Source: Baylisascaris procyonis (Eukaryota > Nematoda > Chromadorea > Rhabditida > Ascarididae). Taken from it: 64,000 nt of DNA. A model generated the notes under the pieces. The model was not told the DNA's origin. It made no database searches and worked only from the letters and a program-made list of their open reading frames with translations. This document shows positions 9,891 to 23,023 of this stretch, in pieces. The position numbers and the translations under genes were made by a program. The DNA lies in the NCBI GenBank assembly GCA_037389465.1, contig JAZARR010000028.1:62001-126000 (forward strand), given 5' to 3'. Position 1 is the stretch's first letter. Every line of letters begins with the position of its first letter.

Positions 9891-12800
9891 CTACAAAAGA
9901 TTTAATATGCAACAGCAAAGAGCATATATCACGTATATCACGCACATATCACGTGGATATCACGCTTATCACGTATCACGTGCGTTCAAGAGCACAAATA
10001 ACGCTTGGCCGTTTATTTATTGAGGTGCTCCCCTGTAAACGATAAAATATGCGCTGTTTCATAAGAATAACGATTCAATTGGCGCTGCCAAAAGAGTGAC
10101 CTTGTGAATATGAATCGTTACAGGTTCCGATGAAGGATCGTGAAGAGACAAATTTTCATGGAAAAGTAAATAAAAGTATGGAAAGATTTTCTACGAGTTA
10201 TCAACATCACTATAACATAAAATTCCACATAATTTTTATCGGATTTGCATTAAATTTTGCTATGGAATTTTAAAAAAATTTTACTGAAAAGAAAATTTAA
10301 ATGGTAAATAAATAAGAAAAAAAAATTTAATCAGCATAAATCATACCGTATTAAATGTGCGACGTTTCAATAGATATCTGTAAGGTGATCGTATAACTCC
10401 CATTGTACTTGACCTCGTACTCCTCAACCGTGAACGCTGCAAGATTTTTATCGTTTCCTAAAGGAAATCCATCGACAAGCCGTATCAAACGTTCTCCGAT
10501 CGAAGAATGGTCTAATTTATCCTTTTCCGGTCCGGAAATCCCCTAATCCATCACGTTCTGCTCGAAGAATGCTCTAACTCATCATCTTTCGGTTGAAGAA
10601 TGTTCTAATCCATCTACTTTTGAAATAAATCTGCCTAAGATCTAACGAGCAAATTTTTATTCGCAAGCAAGATGTGAGTCAATGTCTCTAAAATCAAGGA
10701 TCCAATCTCCCACCAATTCGATTATTGAATTTAATTCTCTCGTAAACGTAAATTGATTGGTCGAAATTCCAAAATAAATCCCCGAAACTCAAAATTTTCA
10801 TTCACAAAAAAAATTGCATCATACCTCCACCTTCTCATATATTAATATAAACATAAATTAGAAACAACTGAAAAATATTCATCGTGGGAGAAGAACTGAA
10901 ATCTCTTATGCTCATATTTGAAAATCAAAAATATCCTATCGTTTTCAAAAAAAAAAACCACTTCATTTTTCATTCTCAGTCGAACATTTTTGTTCATAAA
11001 ATCAACCTTATTAAATGCTTGTTGAAAATTTTCAGCGAAACCATTAGAACGATTCTCTCGATGCAATGCATACTGTTCGCTTCCTTCTCTCTCTTTGATA
11101 GACGATGTTGAATCATCAAGTACCTATGAATAAATACTTGTTCAAGAACCAAATTGCAAGCATATTTCAAAACAGTGACTCCCAAAAAGTCGAAAACGTC
11201 CCATAAGGGAACAAAGTCATTTGAAATCAAAACTGATAAATATCAACATAAAATTCAGTCAGTATTCATTGTCGAGTGCATCGTTTTATTTTATATTTCA
11301 AAGAGCTCAAGAAAATATGAAACGATGAGCAATTCAGCACTCTGACTTCACATTAAACTCATTTGCACACCTCTCATTTCTCCTTGCAAACACCTAAAAA
11401 CCTATATTTAAACATTTTTTTAAATATGCCAATGAGCTTTTGCAGTAGAGTCCATCCGATTCAATGGTAGCTCATTACTGCATTTTATTTTTGAAAAAAA
11501 AAAGAAATCTCAATATTATTCAGTTGCAATTTAAGCGTTTATGTTTGTTTAAGCATCTCAACGTCATCCTTAGTAATATCATTTTCTTCGCTCATATGAA
11601 AACGAGATAACCTATAATAAACAGTGTAAAATTGAAAGAAAATGAAAAAATTCTACATCTGTTTAGATGCGGAAACGTAAACTTATGAATACCCCCTAAA
11701 CAATATGTCTCTTTGAGTATAGAAAAATTTTGGTACTCATTAAAATAGCTCAAAAATTACGACATTTTATAAGTATAACCAAATTATCTCATAATAATCT
11801 CCCTCTTAAGTGTATCTAATCTTGAAAATATCATCAAAATTGCAAGCAACAAACCTCAACTATACATTCCGACGATGATGCATCGACTTTCGAGCGTCCT
11901 TCAAAACATGGTAATCCTTAAATTGGTCTCATAAATATGCTGGAAAAATTAGCCAATGAATTTAATATGAAACGATATGCGCTTCTATCATTAGTCTAAA
12001 TAAACAATGCACTTCTATTAATTGATATCAAATACTAAATTACGCGCAATAATACACCTATACTATAAGTGAACAAACTATTAGTGAAATTCCCCATAAG
12101 GGAACCATCTCCATATCTTTTTATGGGCAAGCCTTGGGAATTCCCTTAGAAACAGTCACAAAATTAAGTAGGTATAATATACATCAAAGGACCAGTCCCT
12201 TACCGATCGCAAAAAAAAAAATCACCTAAGTATGGAACAACTACATTACTTAAAAAAACTAATTCTGATTTATGAGCATAGATAATTTTAATCGCCGAAT
12301 GAATTGATATCCGCTATCGGACGACGACGGACTAATCTGTGGCAAACATTGATCCCAATAAATGAGTTTCGATTAGATTTCCATAATTACTTTTACTGGG
12401 ATTCTGATAAAGAATGAATTTTGCTAATATATGTAAGCATTTTTTCTAATCTTCTATCACTTCATTCATGGATTACAATTTTGTTGATTAAAGATCACCA
12501 GGGCTGGGAATATATTTTTCAGATGTCCCACATCATTCTGGAAACACCTTAAGATAATAAAACCGGAAAAAGAGAAATAAAAAAATGAACGTACTTGAAT
12601 GAAGAACGAAGAATTGCTCCTCATCAACGTCTCGAACATTCAAAGGCCTTTCGGCACACATTCTAAACACTCAACATCAACGTATAAAAAGCAAAAATAA
12701 AACCTGCCAAAAATGTGCTACATTCTACAACTGCATAGAGAAAAAAACAAAAAAAGCTATGAAGAAATTACGCATTCTCGCTTCTCTCTCTTCCTCCCTC

Positions 12801-15800
12801 CCTCTCTCTCTCAAAAAATCACAGTTTTAAACGCAAAAAAAAAACAATCGAAAATATCGATCAAAGTTTTGTCTTATGGAAAACTTCACAGAATTTTCTC
12901 CAAAGTTTGATCTAAGGTGGCAAAAAACAATAAATTCATTAAGGAAAAAGATCGCGCCCCTTTAGCGTTTCTCATCTTATTACTCAAATACACTATTGGA
13001 ACTACTGATAATATCGTTAAAAATTTTTTTTTTTGATTCCAACGCACAGACATACACAGACACACAGACACCTCTATGACGTTCACAAATCATCCAGATC
13101 AACCCCTCTACGCAGCGTTAGTTCAAAATGAAGAATATTTTTCTCTTTTATTCTATAAAAGATTGAAAAAAAAAAACCTTTGCCGATGGGGAATATGACC
13201 GGAATCACCTTCCAAAGTATGTTCGATCAATGGCCGCATCGGTGACAGCTGTGGTGGCTCATTGCAGTTCACCGTCCCTGCTATCCTTTGCCTCGATATC
13301 GATGACGATACCATCGATAACGAATGCTCACGACGAGTTTCACTTGCTCGGCTGCAAACTATTGCAATTCAGCATTTATGACGATGAACACCATCACATC
13401 CATAAAACGCTTAGCAATTAAGGTCTACGACCCTATTATTACCTAGATCTCACTCAAAAAAAAAGTTTATTGAGTTACTTCACCGACTATTGCAGATAGT
13501 GACCTATCTCCCTTCCCAATTCCTGTATTAGAGATCACAGCAAATGCAACCTATAAAAACAAAAAAAAAAAAAGAAGGAATAAATAAGAAACAACAAAAG
13601 TATTGAGCGAAGCGAAGAAAATTCGCCGCGAAAACTGAACAAATATAGTTAGAGCATTTCTGAAGAAAGCTTTATGTAATTTTTTATGATGGAATAACCC
13701 AAACGTATATAGAATATAAGTTATAGAAATGTTTTAACGTATAGAATATAAGTTTTAATGACGGAATATAAGTTATAGAAATGAGGGCTTGCAAAAATTT
13801 CAATTATCACGCATCCTTTCTGCAGTAGAAGCTGGAAAATCGAATGCCCAATTCAAACTGCTTGTATCATACTGATTTAGCGTTTCTTAAATTCAACCTC
13901 GAAGACGAAAGATCTAGGCAATTTTTAAACCTAGGATAGCTATAAGCATAATAAGTCGACAGCCTATCAGTAAATTATGTTAGGCTGTTCGATAATATGA
14001 TTTACAAACCATTCTTTACGTTAAATACCGACGAGTCTTTCTGGGAGAATGTATTTGAAACAATGATAAAAAATCGTTGTGCTATGTTGCAGCAAGTGAT
14101 TCGCGAAATATGAGTTCTAATGCAGGTAATAACTCAACCTTCCTCTATTAAAATTACATAATTTAACAGCTGCTGAACCGTCAGCATGGTTTAAACATCC
14201 GTCTCAGTTTATGGCTTCATATAAACAGTAACCAAGAAACGCTAAGTAATCCCGCCCATGTATTTCACGACCAACAGCCGAGGATTTCTGAATGCGAATA
14301 GACCGACCATCAATAGAATTAAAGATATAAACAAAGGAGGTCACGAATTCGATAGCGCCATACATCCTGACCATTTACAATGAGCGACGAAATAATCCAT
14401 TTATACATAAAGGAATTCGTAATACGCATAATAAAACATAAAAAAATGCAACACATACGGATCGTTAGAAGTGTTATCGTCTTCGTTGTGTGGTGCATCG
14501 AAAATCGGTTTACATGCGAAATGATGTCCCGAGAAGGGATCTCCACGACTCAACAATCGATTCCCATCCAAGTGTATTGTTCGTATATAATCTTTTATAC
14601 GGGCTAGAAAATAAAGACAACAGATTTATGATTGAGAATTACGAAGCAGTACATTAAAAAAAGAATCAGAATAATATTGCGTTTAGATATGACACAGCTT
14701 CTTTTTATAATCCACACCGATCTCAAAAGTTTGTTGCATAATCGGGTCTACGACTTCCATGTTCTGTAAAATGACTTGATGCATTCGCAAAATGGTCGAA
14801 ATAAAAAAAAAAAAATGCCGTTTGCTTCAATATCAACTATCGGTATGAATGTTTTCTGTGGCCAGTGCATGATATTCTTCCTACTAGAGATGGTGTTTGT
14901 GACTTTGGCATTATAATCGATTCTAAATTTTATTGACGATTACAATATTTCACTATTGCTAAAAAAATCCCCGAATATTGCAAGATATATTCACTGCGTT
15001 TTCGTTCATGGAAAAATTCAGCTTTAGAAATTTTCACTGCCGTTTCAAGCTGTTAATCTACTCCTCTTCACTCCAGCCCTCGCCTCCCTTCTCCTTCAAG
15101 ACTAAAAGATGTCGATATTAAGAGCTCTAAAAAATACAAAAACAAACTTACTTTCTGCTTTTGCTTTACGACATTGTAGACATGCATAGAACTTTGTACC
15201 ATCGATATGCGAAGTCCTATTGTATGAAAATTCATAGCAAAATAAAGGATCATTCGGTAATCGCAAAACGGCCACTGGATGCCTTGTTTTACCCTTTAAT
15301 TAATTGCAATCTATACATATCCAGGAACGCTAAAAATGAGTGCACTTCACTGCTATGAAACAATAAAAAATTCTTTAATTTCCCTCAAACATATTATTAT
15401 ACGACAGTAAACTTTCATATTGAGAGCTTTCCGAATCGAACAGCATCGAATGAAACCCCCACAAATCTTCCCTTTCCTTCCTAATAAGATACCTCCAAAA
15501 AAACTTAGGTCAAGCATATATCCGAAGGGCTCTTTTCAAAGTTAGGCTATAAGAATCCATTCAATAGCACTTTGCTAAAAACTATCAGTCATAATCGCTT
15601 TCATGATCCCTAGAAGGAATGCACTTAGATAATCCCTGCAGAATTGAAATAGATGAGGTAACAACTCATTAAACTAAACCTCGGGGCGTAGTGAATGATG
15701 GCCAGTGAATATCATATACGATCAGGGTGAAAATAAAACGTAGACGATTCATGCACAAACAATGGATTGCCATGAAAGGCCGAATAACGATGCAGGAATA

Positions 15801-18277
15801 TTCTTCCGAACAACTGATTTATTACGATTACTATAATTGTGCTTTTTAGTTGCCTGTGATCATCATTCCCATCCAGAAAGCGCAACAGATGCAGTATAGT
15901 CTTACCGTAATGCGATATTTGCTTTGTCTGAAGACTATTTCGGTTGCCTTCGGCGGTGGAAGTTTGGGTCGTTTCCGTTGATTCGACTTATTATCCACAT
16001 TCACTAGACCACTTGATGAATTTGTCGTATTAGCGGCTAATTCCCATGGGAATGGCTCAAAATTGGCTGGCCTTCTGATCTGAAAATACCCTTTTTTTGC
16101 ATATATTTGTGGACAATTAACTATTGAGATGATCGATTGTAACGATTCGACCAGCCATCTAAATTTATCGACATTCAACATATTACTGCATCGAATCAAG
16201 CCAAATCTATAGTATCGAATAGCCAAATCAATTGTTCCACTTCACTAATATTATCGAAATGCTCCGCCTCTGTGTTGACAGCTTTTAGACTTACTAAACA
16301 ATTCTCGACCTGAAATAAAGTTAGAACCACGGCGCTCAGAGCCGAAGCGATGGCTTTAAATTCATGGAGTTTGATACGTCATATCCATCTTAAGAGGGCT
16401 CTGGAGACAGCTCCAGATCGACTGAAAATACCACGATGAATTATAGATTTTATTAATTTACATTAATTCTAAAAAACTTAGATTCTGGTCGAATCATAGC
16501 TATCGGAGCATCGGAGAGACTTTCTACCGCAGATCATCTAGCACAATTTAACAACGATGCAATATCAAATCATGTAGATCAAAAACTGACAATATTTAGC
16601 ATCGCAATGGACCTAAATGATAACAACTTTGCTGACTTCGATTATATAAATATAACAAAAAAAAAATAATAATAATAACAATACAAAAAAAAAATTCTAA
16701 TAAGTGTCACCTTATGACGTGGACATACATCAGGCGCCCAATAAACTTTTTGATCCGAATAGAGGAATTGATCGGGATCAAAATGCCACGAGCAGATATA
16801 ACTGTTGTCGAGATTTAATGCCACTTCATTCTCATCTAAACCAAAAAATGCACACCTGAAATACTCATCTATTTATGATATTTATAATAGAAAATTCTAT
16901 TCACTTTAATTAAAATTATAAGTTTTTATATATCGCTTTATAAACGAGTAATATCACATATCGAATTGCAATAAACGATTAATTTCATAAGAAAAAAAAA
17001 AAATTGACATAACTTCGTAATCTTTTTTTTACGGTAATTGGCTATGGGCATATTTTCAGAAATAAGATCGCATTGGCTTTTTGCTGCCGATATTATGCTG
17101 ATTTATTAGATCAAGCTTGAAACGAATAGTTTAAAAAAGGCCATATTTTAGTAATAAGATAGTTTATTGGCGAGATGTGACCTTCTTTAACATTCCTTCC
17201 TCTTGTCCCCCTTGACGAAGCCAACAAGCAATGACCCTGACGATTGGTGGCGGATGAAGCGTACGAAGCTAGCGTCACGGAGGTGAACAACGTTTTTAAC
17301 TCGATATTCCCAATAAAGTAGACTTAAGTCGCAAATCTACTACATACATAAAATGGCCTTCTATATCTATGAATCCACATATTATATAAGTACAGAATGA
17401 GCTTTTTTAAGCTCTACGTTAAAAACGCATGTAAATTTTTGAGAGGTATAAACGCAAAAGCCCGGGGCGTGTAAACAAAGAACTACTGTATCGTGACTTA
17501 GAAATAAAATGAAAGTAGGCCTCATCTCAAGTTTGGTGAAGGAGAAGGAATGACTGGCTAAAAAAAAACAATCAAAGATTAGAAGAAAGCGAATAGGAAC
17601 AGACCATTTCCTGCGCACCTTTAGATCACGTGGCCAACGAAATAATCGCACACAACCGTCTTGAAATCTGCGGCAAACAGTGCAACGTGGACGTGATTGT
17701 ATTTGCGTTGCCAATGGTATGACGCCGGGTCCGGGTCTTGTATCCACATTGTGGCCTTCACCTCAAATTTACATACTTTAAGAGTCGATAAATTGCATAA
17801 TGAAGAGCATTTTAACAATTACACTTATATAAGCGTATTTTTAACAAAATTAATTTCACAATAACATAGACTGCTTTTAAATGTTTAATTTTTTTTGGAA
17901 TAAACGCTTAAAAATTTTTTATAAATTTGAAGCAATCTTTAATGTGTTCAGAGGTCATGTAAGAGGTCATCATGCTCAAGTTCAAGAACTTTGCGTTGAT
18001 GTGATTTTGATATTAAAAGACGTATAAATTAAAAAACGAGGAAATATAACATACCGGAAGTCTTCAGCGTAGTATCGAATCTATCATTTTGCATTAAATC
18101 ATTATCATCATCTTCGTCCATTTCCTCGTAGAAGTCATCATCATCACCTCGATCAATGCTACATACACTTGGTAGTTGATCATCGACGATCACTACAGGA
18201 TTTGTACGTAATATACCACCATGACATATTTCGGTCTTCACACGACGCATTATCGCGAGTGGATTCTCCTCTTCCAT
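9612..18277 (-). CDS. Multi-finger nuclear protein: THAP + CCHC (RYYR-CCHC-like) + C2H2/C4, 11 exons
   Basis: Model: exons 18277-18055, 17761-17605, 16855-16711, 16079-15906, 15293-15152, 14603-14459, 13351-13209, 12669-12595, 11916-11855, 10542-10414 and 9890-9612. Phases match at all ten junctions, giving 1674 nt and about 557 aa. The ATG follows an in-frame stop. Residues 1-75 are acidic. A THAP finger follows: C101-x2-C104, RLFRWP, W127 (codon split by an intron) and C148-x2-H151-F152, the fold in which THAP proteins bind DNA. At about 240-311, FYACLQC (C271, C274) and GHHFAC (H307/308, C311) form a CCHC module like the nematode RYYR-CCHC domain. The last exon has a perfect C2H2 finger (C474-x2-C477-x12-H490-x3-H494) and then C501-x2-C504 with C522-x2-C525. 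A nuclear DNA-binding regulator is inferred. The THAP exons (1-3) are firmest. The join from exon 6 to exons 7-11 rests on phase and codon-like sequence, and several acceptors there (TTGAG, TTAAG, GATTAG) are weak. Two adjacent genes are possible. Confidence 0.7.
9924..9983. repeat. ATATCACGT tandem motif
   Basis: TATCACG(T/C) occurs seven times in 60 bases, about every 8-10, ending in the E-box palindrome CACGTG. It lies just upstream of the last exon of the multi-finger gene, inside its last intron. Confidence 0.7.
10499..10618. repeat. Diverged ~32-bp tandem repeat
   Basis: The motif CGAAGAATG(G/C)TCTAA with flanking TCATC/CCATC recurs at about 10501, 10561 and 10596. The most diverged part, between them, overlaps the 5' part of the exon at 10542-10414. 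The first codons of that exon may therefore derive from the repeat. Confidence 0.5.
12290..12355 (-). other. Coding-like segment not fitting the gene model
   Basis: On the minus strand an acceptor-like TTTGCCACAG is followed by an open stretch reading ISPSSSDSGYQFIRRLKL. It looks like an exon but its phase does not join the flanking exons (12669-12595 and 11916-11855). It could be an alternative exon or chance. Confidence 0.25.
13703..13783. repeat. Short direct repeat GAATATAAGTTATAGAAATG
   Basis: The 20-base word appears twice exactly, at about 13711 and 13764, with a partial copy (GAATATAAGTTTTA) between them. It lies in an intron of the multi-finger gene. Confidence 0.6.
14204..14366 (-). 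other. Possible alternative terminal exon of the multi-finger gene
   Basis: The acceptor AATGGTCAG has the same phase as the exon at 13351 (one base completing the codon begun at 14459). An open frame of 54 codons follows and ends in TGA at 14204-14206. Using it would give a protein of about 382 aa with the THAP and CCHC modules but no C-terminal fingers. Composition is ordinary; I see no known motif. Confidence 0.35.
16196..16309 (-). other. Possible alternative terminal exon after the THAP domain
   Basis: The acceptor TTTATTTCAG is strong. The frame is in the phase needed after the THAP exon (ends at 16711) and reads 37 codons, including EAEHFDNISEVEQLIWLF, then TGA. Just beyond the stop another frame (to 16079) also looks coding (NVDKFRWLVESLQSII) and runs into the next exon. 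This is either a short THAP isoform or an exon broken by a frameshift. A second option is a 15-base micro-exon (VENCL) ending at a perfect A|GTAAGT donor. Confidence 0.4.
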
Positions 18278-20478
18278 CAATAATCCTTACCTTCAAACAT
18301 TGAAAGATGTTTTTAAAAATTAATTCAACTCAGCAATAACTAAAAAAAAAACAACAAAAATAATTATATCAAATGATCAATCAAATAAATAAACAATCCG
18401 TTAAGCATATATCAATTAAGTTGCTAAATATTTACATAAGCGTATGCAAACTTTTCATAGGTAAAGATGAGAGATGAGATTGGCTCCGATCAAGCGATAC
18501 ATAAAAGCTCCATATGGGATCACCTACGATAAATGAGCTCCGATATAAATAGATGGATTTTTTTTTTGAAAAGTTAGAGAAAATCAAAGTTAGTTGAATT
18601 GCTGATAAACTATATTAGTTGATAAAAGATGCATATTTACATAAATACTAACGATTGCGACTTTGAGGAAAATCCGAAACCATAACATGCAAAAAAAAAG
18701 GCGAAAAAAAACGTGGCAGCACATAAAGACTGCCGAATGTCGTTGGATGATAAGAGGATTGTAATATGAATGAGTAAATCTGCGGATTCTAAAGAATCCA
18801 TTACCCTCCGGGAAGAATAAATGAATTTTTCCCTCGTCGTATTGATAGAACAAATTTTTTTTTTCATCAAAAAATCTTATGATATAGTTTTTTTTCCTCG
18901 ATTTATTTATTTCCTTTGGTTTTTTCCCTTATTATTAAAATTTTAATTACTCAATAATTGATATCACTTCAAGAATCACAACGATTTATGAAGTGTGTGT
19001 GCAATTGATTTACGGATAGTGTGAAAATTCATAGACCCTTTTGTGAATTCAAAATTTACACATCTCTTGTAGATTTTTTTTTTAGCTTCTTACTAGAATA
19101 ATCTCAAATATGTTCAGATTGATGTGGAAAATAAAAAAATTGGGAATTACGCGTTACCCGAGGGGAAAAAAAGCTATATTATTAACGCTAATTTTGAGAG
19201 CATATGAAAGTTCCGCACGCTATGGTTTCGATATAGTTTTAATATACAATAGACACAACATACTATGAATGGGGAAATCATTTACAATTCGATACCAACA
19301 AAATAACCCGACTATTATAGATAAAAATTAGAACATAAGCAAACTTTTTGTAACATTGATCCTAAGGAAATCCATCCTTTGAACACATCGCCATGTGTTG
19401 AGCTATGAAGCTGTTGTTGATGAAGAGATTTGAAGGATCACGAGCAACAAAGGGAAAATACAGGAAATAGACGTTTAAAAATTTGCTGATGGAAGATTGC
19501 TGTAATCATCGACGATCCGATAGGTGATAGGGATATATGCGGGAGGATTCAATGAGTAGATGTATAGGTGAGGCAGACGTTATTCGATGAATAAAGGGAA
19601 ATTTATATTGTCGCTTTGCCAATACTATTTCACTTGTGATAGAAAAAATAAGATCAACGACGTTTCAACGGGAAATATTAACGAAATTTTGAAAAAAAAA
19701 GGTAATTTAGAAATTATGGATTTTATCTTATTTACGTAGTAATTAAAAAAAAAACCATAAATATATGCAAACAAGGAGGAAATAAAAGAGGAAACATATA
19801 TGGATATGTAAATATGGTAATGAAAAAAAGAAAAATGAAGAATAAGCAAAATTACTTCATGCAGTAGTTCTATGAATAAGTTGGTGATGTTTCCGAAATT
19901 AATTTATTCAAGATGGGTCATAAATATTGAAATATTTGAGTGTTAACGATTTTTTAGCGTGAAGTTTATATCAAATGCGGAGTAACTCGAGAATGTAAAC
20001 TATGAAGGAAACTATTTATTCCGCAGATTCCGCCTGGAAATTATGAAGATTTCGATAACAGTTCAAGGTATGTAAAAAACAAAACATCAAAAGAGATCGG
20101 CATATCTTCGACGATCCAACAAAAGGTTACGATAAGAGATAACGAGGGTAGAATTTCTCGATTAAAAAAAAGATAGTATAGGGAAATTTAAGAAGAAAAA
20201 AATTCTTTTATCACAAATTTTGATAATTTTGATATCGGCTTATAGAAATCGTTAAGCGCATCCTATTACTTATGTCGTGAATAAGCTTTTCCATCAAGTT
20301 TTATGATAACAATCATAGAAAAATGCCTTTTTTTTAATGACCGTTATATCCATTAGATTTTTCACCATCATATAAATCCCTGTCCACCACTTTTGTGGTT
20401 CTATTCGACTCCTCTTGATGAGTACGGTCGAATACCATATCTATAATCACATTTTATTTCTCGATTCCGAAGTTGTAC

Positions 20479-20628
20479 GGGATTAACGTTAGACTACATG
20501 GGATTAACATTAGACGTTCAACACATGACTGCTCGAAGATCACGATGTTTCATTGGTGGGATTACCCAATGGTTAGTGGCGGGGTTTTTGCACACGCATG
20601 GTGCCTACGGCTTGGTGGCGTTAATCCC
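20479..20628. repeat. Direct and inverted GGGATTAACG repeats
   Basis: GGGATTAAC(G/A)TTAGAC occurs twice, 21 bases apart (20479 and 20500). The inverted CGTTAATCCC lies at 20619-20628, enclosing about 100 bases of GC-richer sequence. It could be a small foldback or MITE-like element, or a cluster of binding sites for a homeodomain-type factor (the TAATCC core). No transposase frame is present. Confidence 0.5.
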
Positions 20629-22944
20629 TTCGTTGCTTGTATCTTGGGTAGTATGCCGCAGTGTTGATGTGTAGTTTGTACACGATGGGTGTATGAAGCT
20701 ATAATTGTGTAATTAAGATTCCGGTCGTTTTTTGTTGATATTTAGGGAGTTGAAGGGCTATGTTGAGCGCTGAAAATGTTCAGGTATTGTCTTATAGACG
20801 CTAATCTTCAATATTTTATCAGCAATGAATTCGGTAGAGAACCTTTGTATTCTATGATGAAAATCGATAAATCTTATCATAAATATTTATATAATTAATT
20901 AGTTTTCTATACTTAAGAAGTTGAGTGTGTAGTAATAATCTCATAAAAACAACGTATTATAACATTTTGATTTATTAAAACATATAAACTAAAATTATCA
21001 ATATTCCCACTCAATATCTGATGATAGTTGTTGAATGAAGTATAAATTTTTGATTTTCAATGAGAAAATGATCGTTTTATGTTTATTGATGGTGTATATC
21101 AACTCCTTGATGAACAAATATCTACAATTTTATGAGCAATTTTAGAGATATTATGTCCATTAATGAATCTATTGATAATATTTCACTTGTGATCGATAAG
21201 TGATAATAATTTGTTAATCAATTCTTATCGATTATTGCTAAAATTAGAAAGCCTTTCGATAAGTTCATATATAAATCTATGCAAATCTGCATATATCATT
21301 AATGCTAACATCTTTAAACCTAGAACAGTGCCTCATTGATAAGGTTGTTGTTTAGTTTGCCGTCCTCTTTATGAAACATCCATCCTCTCATATGTTCTGC
21401 TTCCTCTCTATGAGGCTTTCGCATTTCATCTCGTCGATGCTAAAAATTTGGACAGGTGTAATGCAGCGAATATTGATGGGTTCGTTTAGACAAAAATAGG
21501 TAGCATCATTTCTAGAAGCTAGAGAAGCTCTCACGAGCAATGCTTTCACAAAAAACAACAACAGTGATAACACAATTTTATGGACAGCCGGCTGTTTGTA
21601 AGGTATGCGAACGTCATATTTGACTATGCGAAACAAACCCCGACTATCAATCGTAACGCTCCCGATAGCACGCTAAAGGGGCCCTCATTTGATAATCTGT
21701 GTCGTTCACGTCTTCCTTTCTTGTGATCTATAGCCTATTTTATTTTATTATTTTTTTTAATATTCCTTTGATGTTATTGTCCATATATTAAACTGAATCT
21801 GTGCTTTTAAGTAAAGAAAGCTTAACACTAACTTGTAGAACATGTTTTTTTTTTTTAAATTTAACATTCTCTATAGGTAATGATATGAACATTGAAGTAT
21901 TTTGCATCGCTTGTTGGAAGGAATTTAACTAAATTTTTTATATTATTTTTATAAGTTGAATAAATTGCTTCCGTAATTAAAATTTTCTTATTCATTCTAT
22001 GAAATAAGATATGATATATTTAAAAAAAGCGATACCTATATAAATTCGTTGTTTACCGGTTTTCTAGTGGGAGAAGGGAGGAGGGGGAGGTAGTATATAT
22101 AAGTAGAATTTAAACTCTATCGACGTGGAGCAGGGAACGAGAAAATAGAAGAGATTTTCTGGAATTTCTAGAAGTGGTCAAAAATGAGGCGAAAACGATG
22201 AAAGAAAAAAAAAAGTGAATTACAAGCCTATCACTTTAGAAGAACTCGAATGAAATGCTTTCCTTATTTTATTGCATGAAAGTTTATCAATTCACTTCTC
22301 GAGGAATATCCACATAGATACACATTTTTTCATCGTTGAATAAACTTCCTATAAAATACCGAATCGCCAGAAATATCTAAACCAGTTCATCAGAGATCTT
22401 TACGAAGGCAATAGTAAAGTAATTTCCATAGTAAAGTAATAGTATACATCAAAATTTGTCGACTAATTCGGGTGGAATATGAATTAATGAACAATCATGG
22501 AATATTACTGTCAAAATATTTTAAAATAGCGGATCGCATAAAGTAATGATAGTGATTTCTAGCGATAGGCCGGCCGTAAGTCGCCACTTTTCAAGAAAGA
22601 GAAACTATAAGAGATCCGCATCCTGTATTCGGCCATCGTTGAATATGGATTTCGACTATTGTCGAACAATTCAAGAAATATTTACGTATGCAAAAATCTT
22701 CATAAACTTGATCAATAGTTGAAATTTCAAAAATCGATAATCGAAATCATGAGCTTTATTGATGATCATGATCATTGGTGAATGCAATTCTTCTCAATCG
22801 TTCTCTAATGTTGTGTATAATTTTTATGAGTGAATTGTGATATGAAATGTACATTGCAATTGTTATCAACGCTAATCATTCTATCAAAACGCATTGCTTT
22901 CATTACTGCCTTTAATTGACGTTGTAACGTTGATTCGTTTGTGC

Positions 22945-22945
<1 letters not shown>

Positions 22946-23014
<69 letters not shown>

Positions 23015-23023
23015 ATATATATA
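22946..23023. repeat. (TA)n microsatellite
   Basis: About 38 TA dinucleotides with one TTA interruption near 23001, upstream of the plus-strand gene at 24205. Confidence 0.97.
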
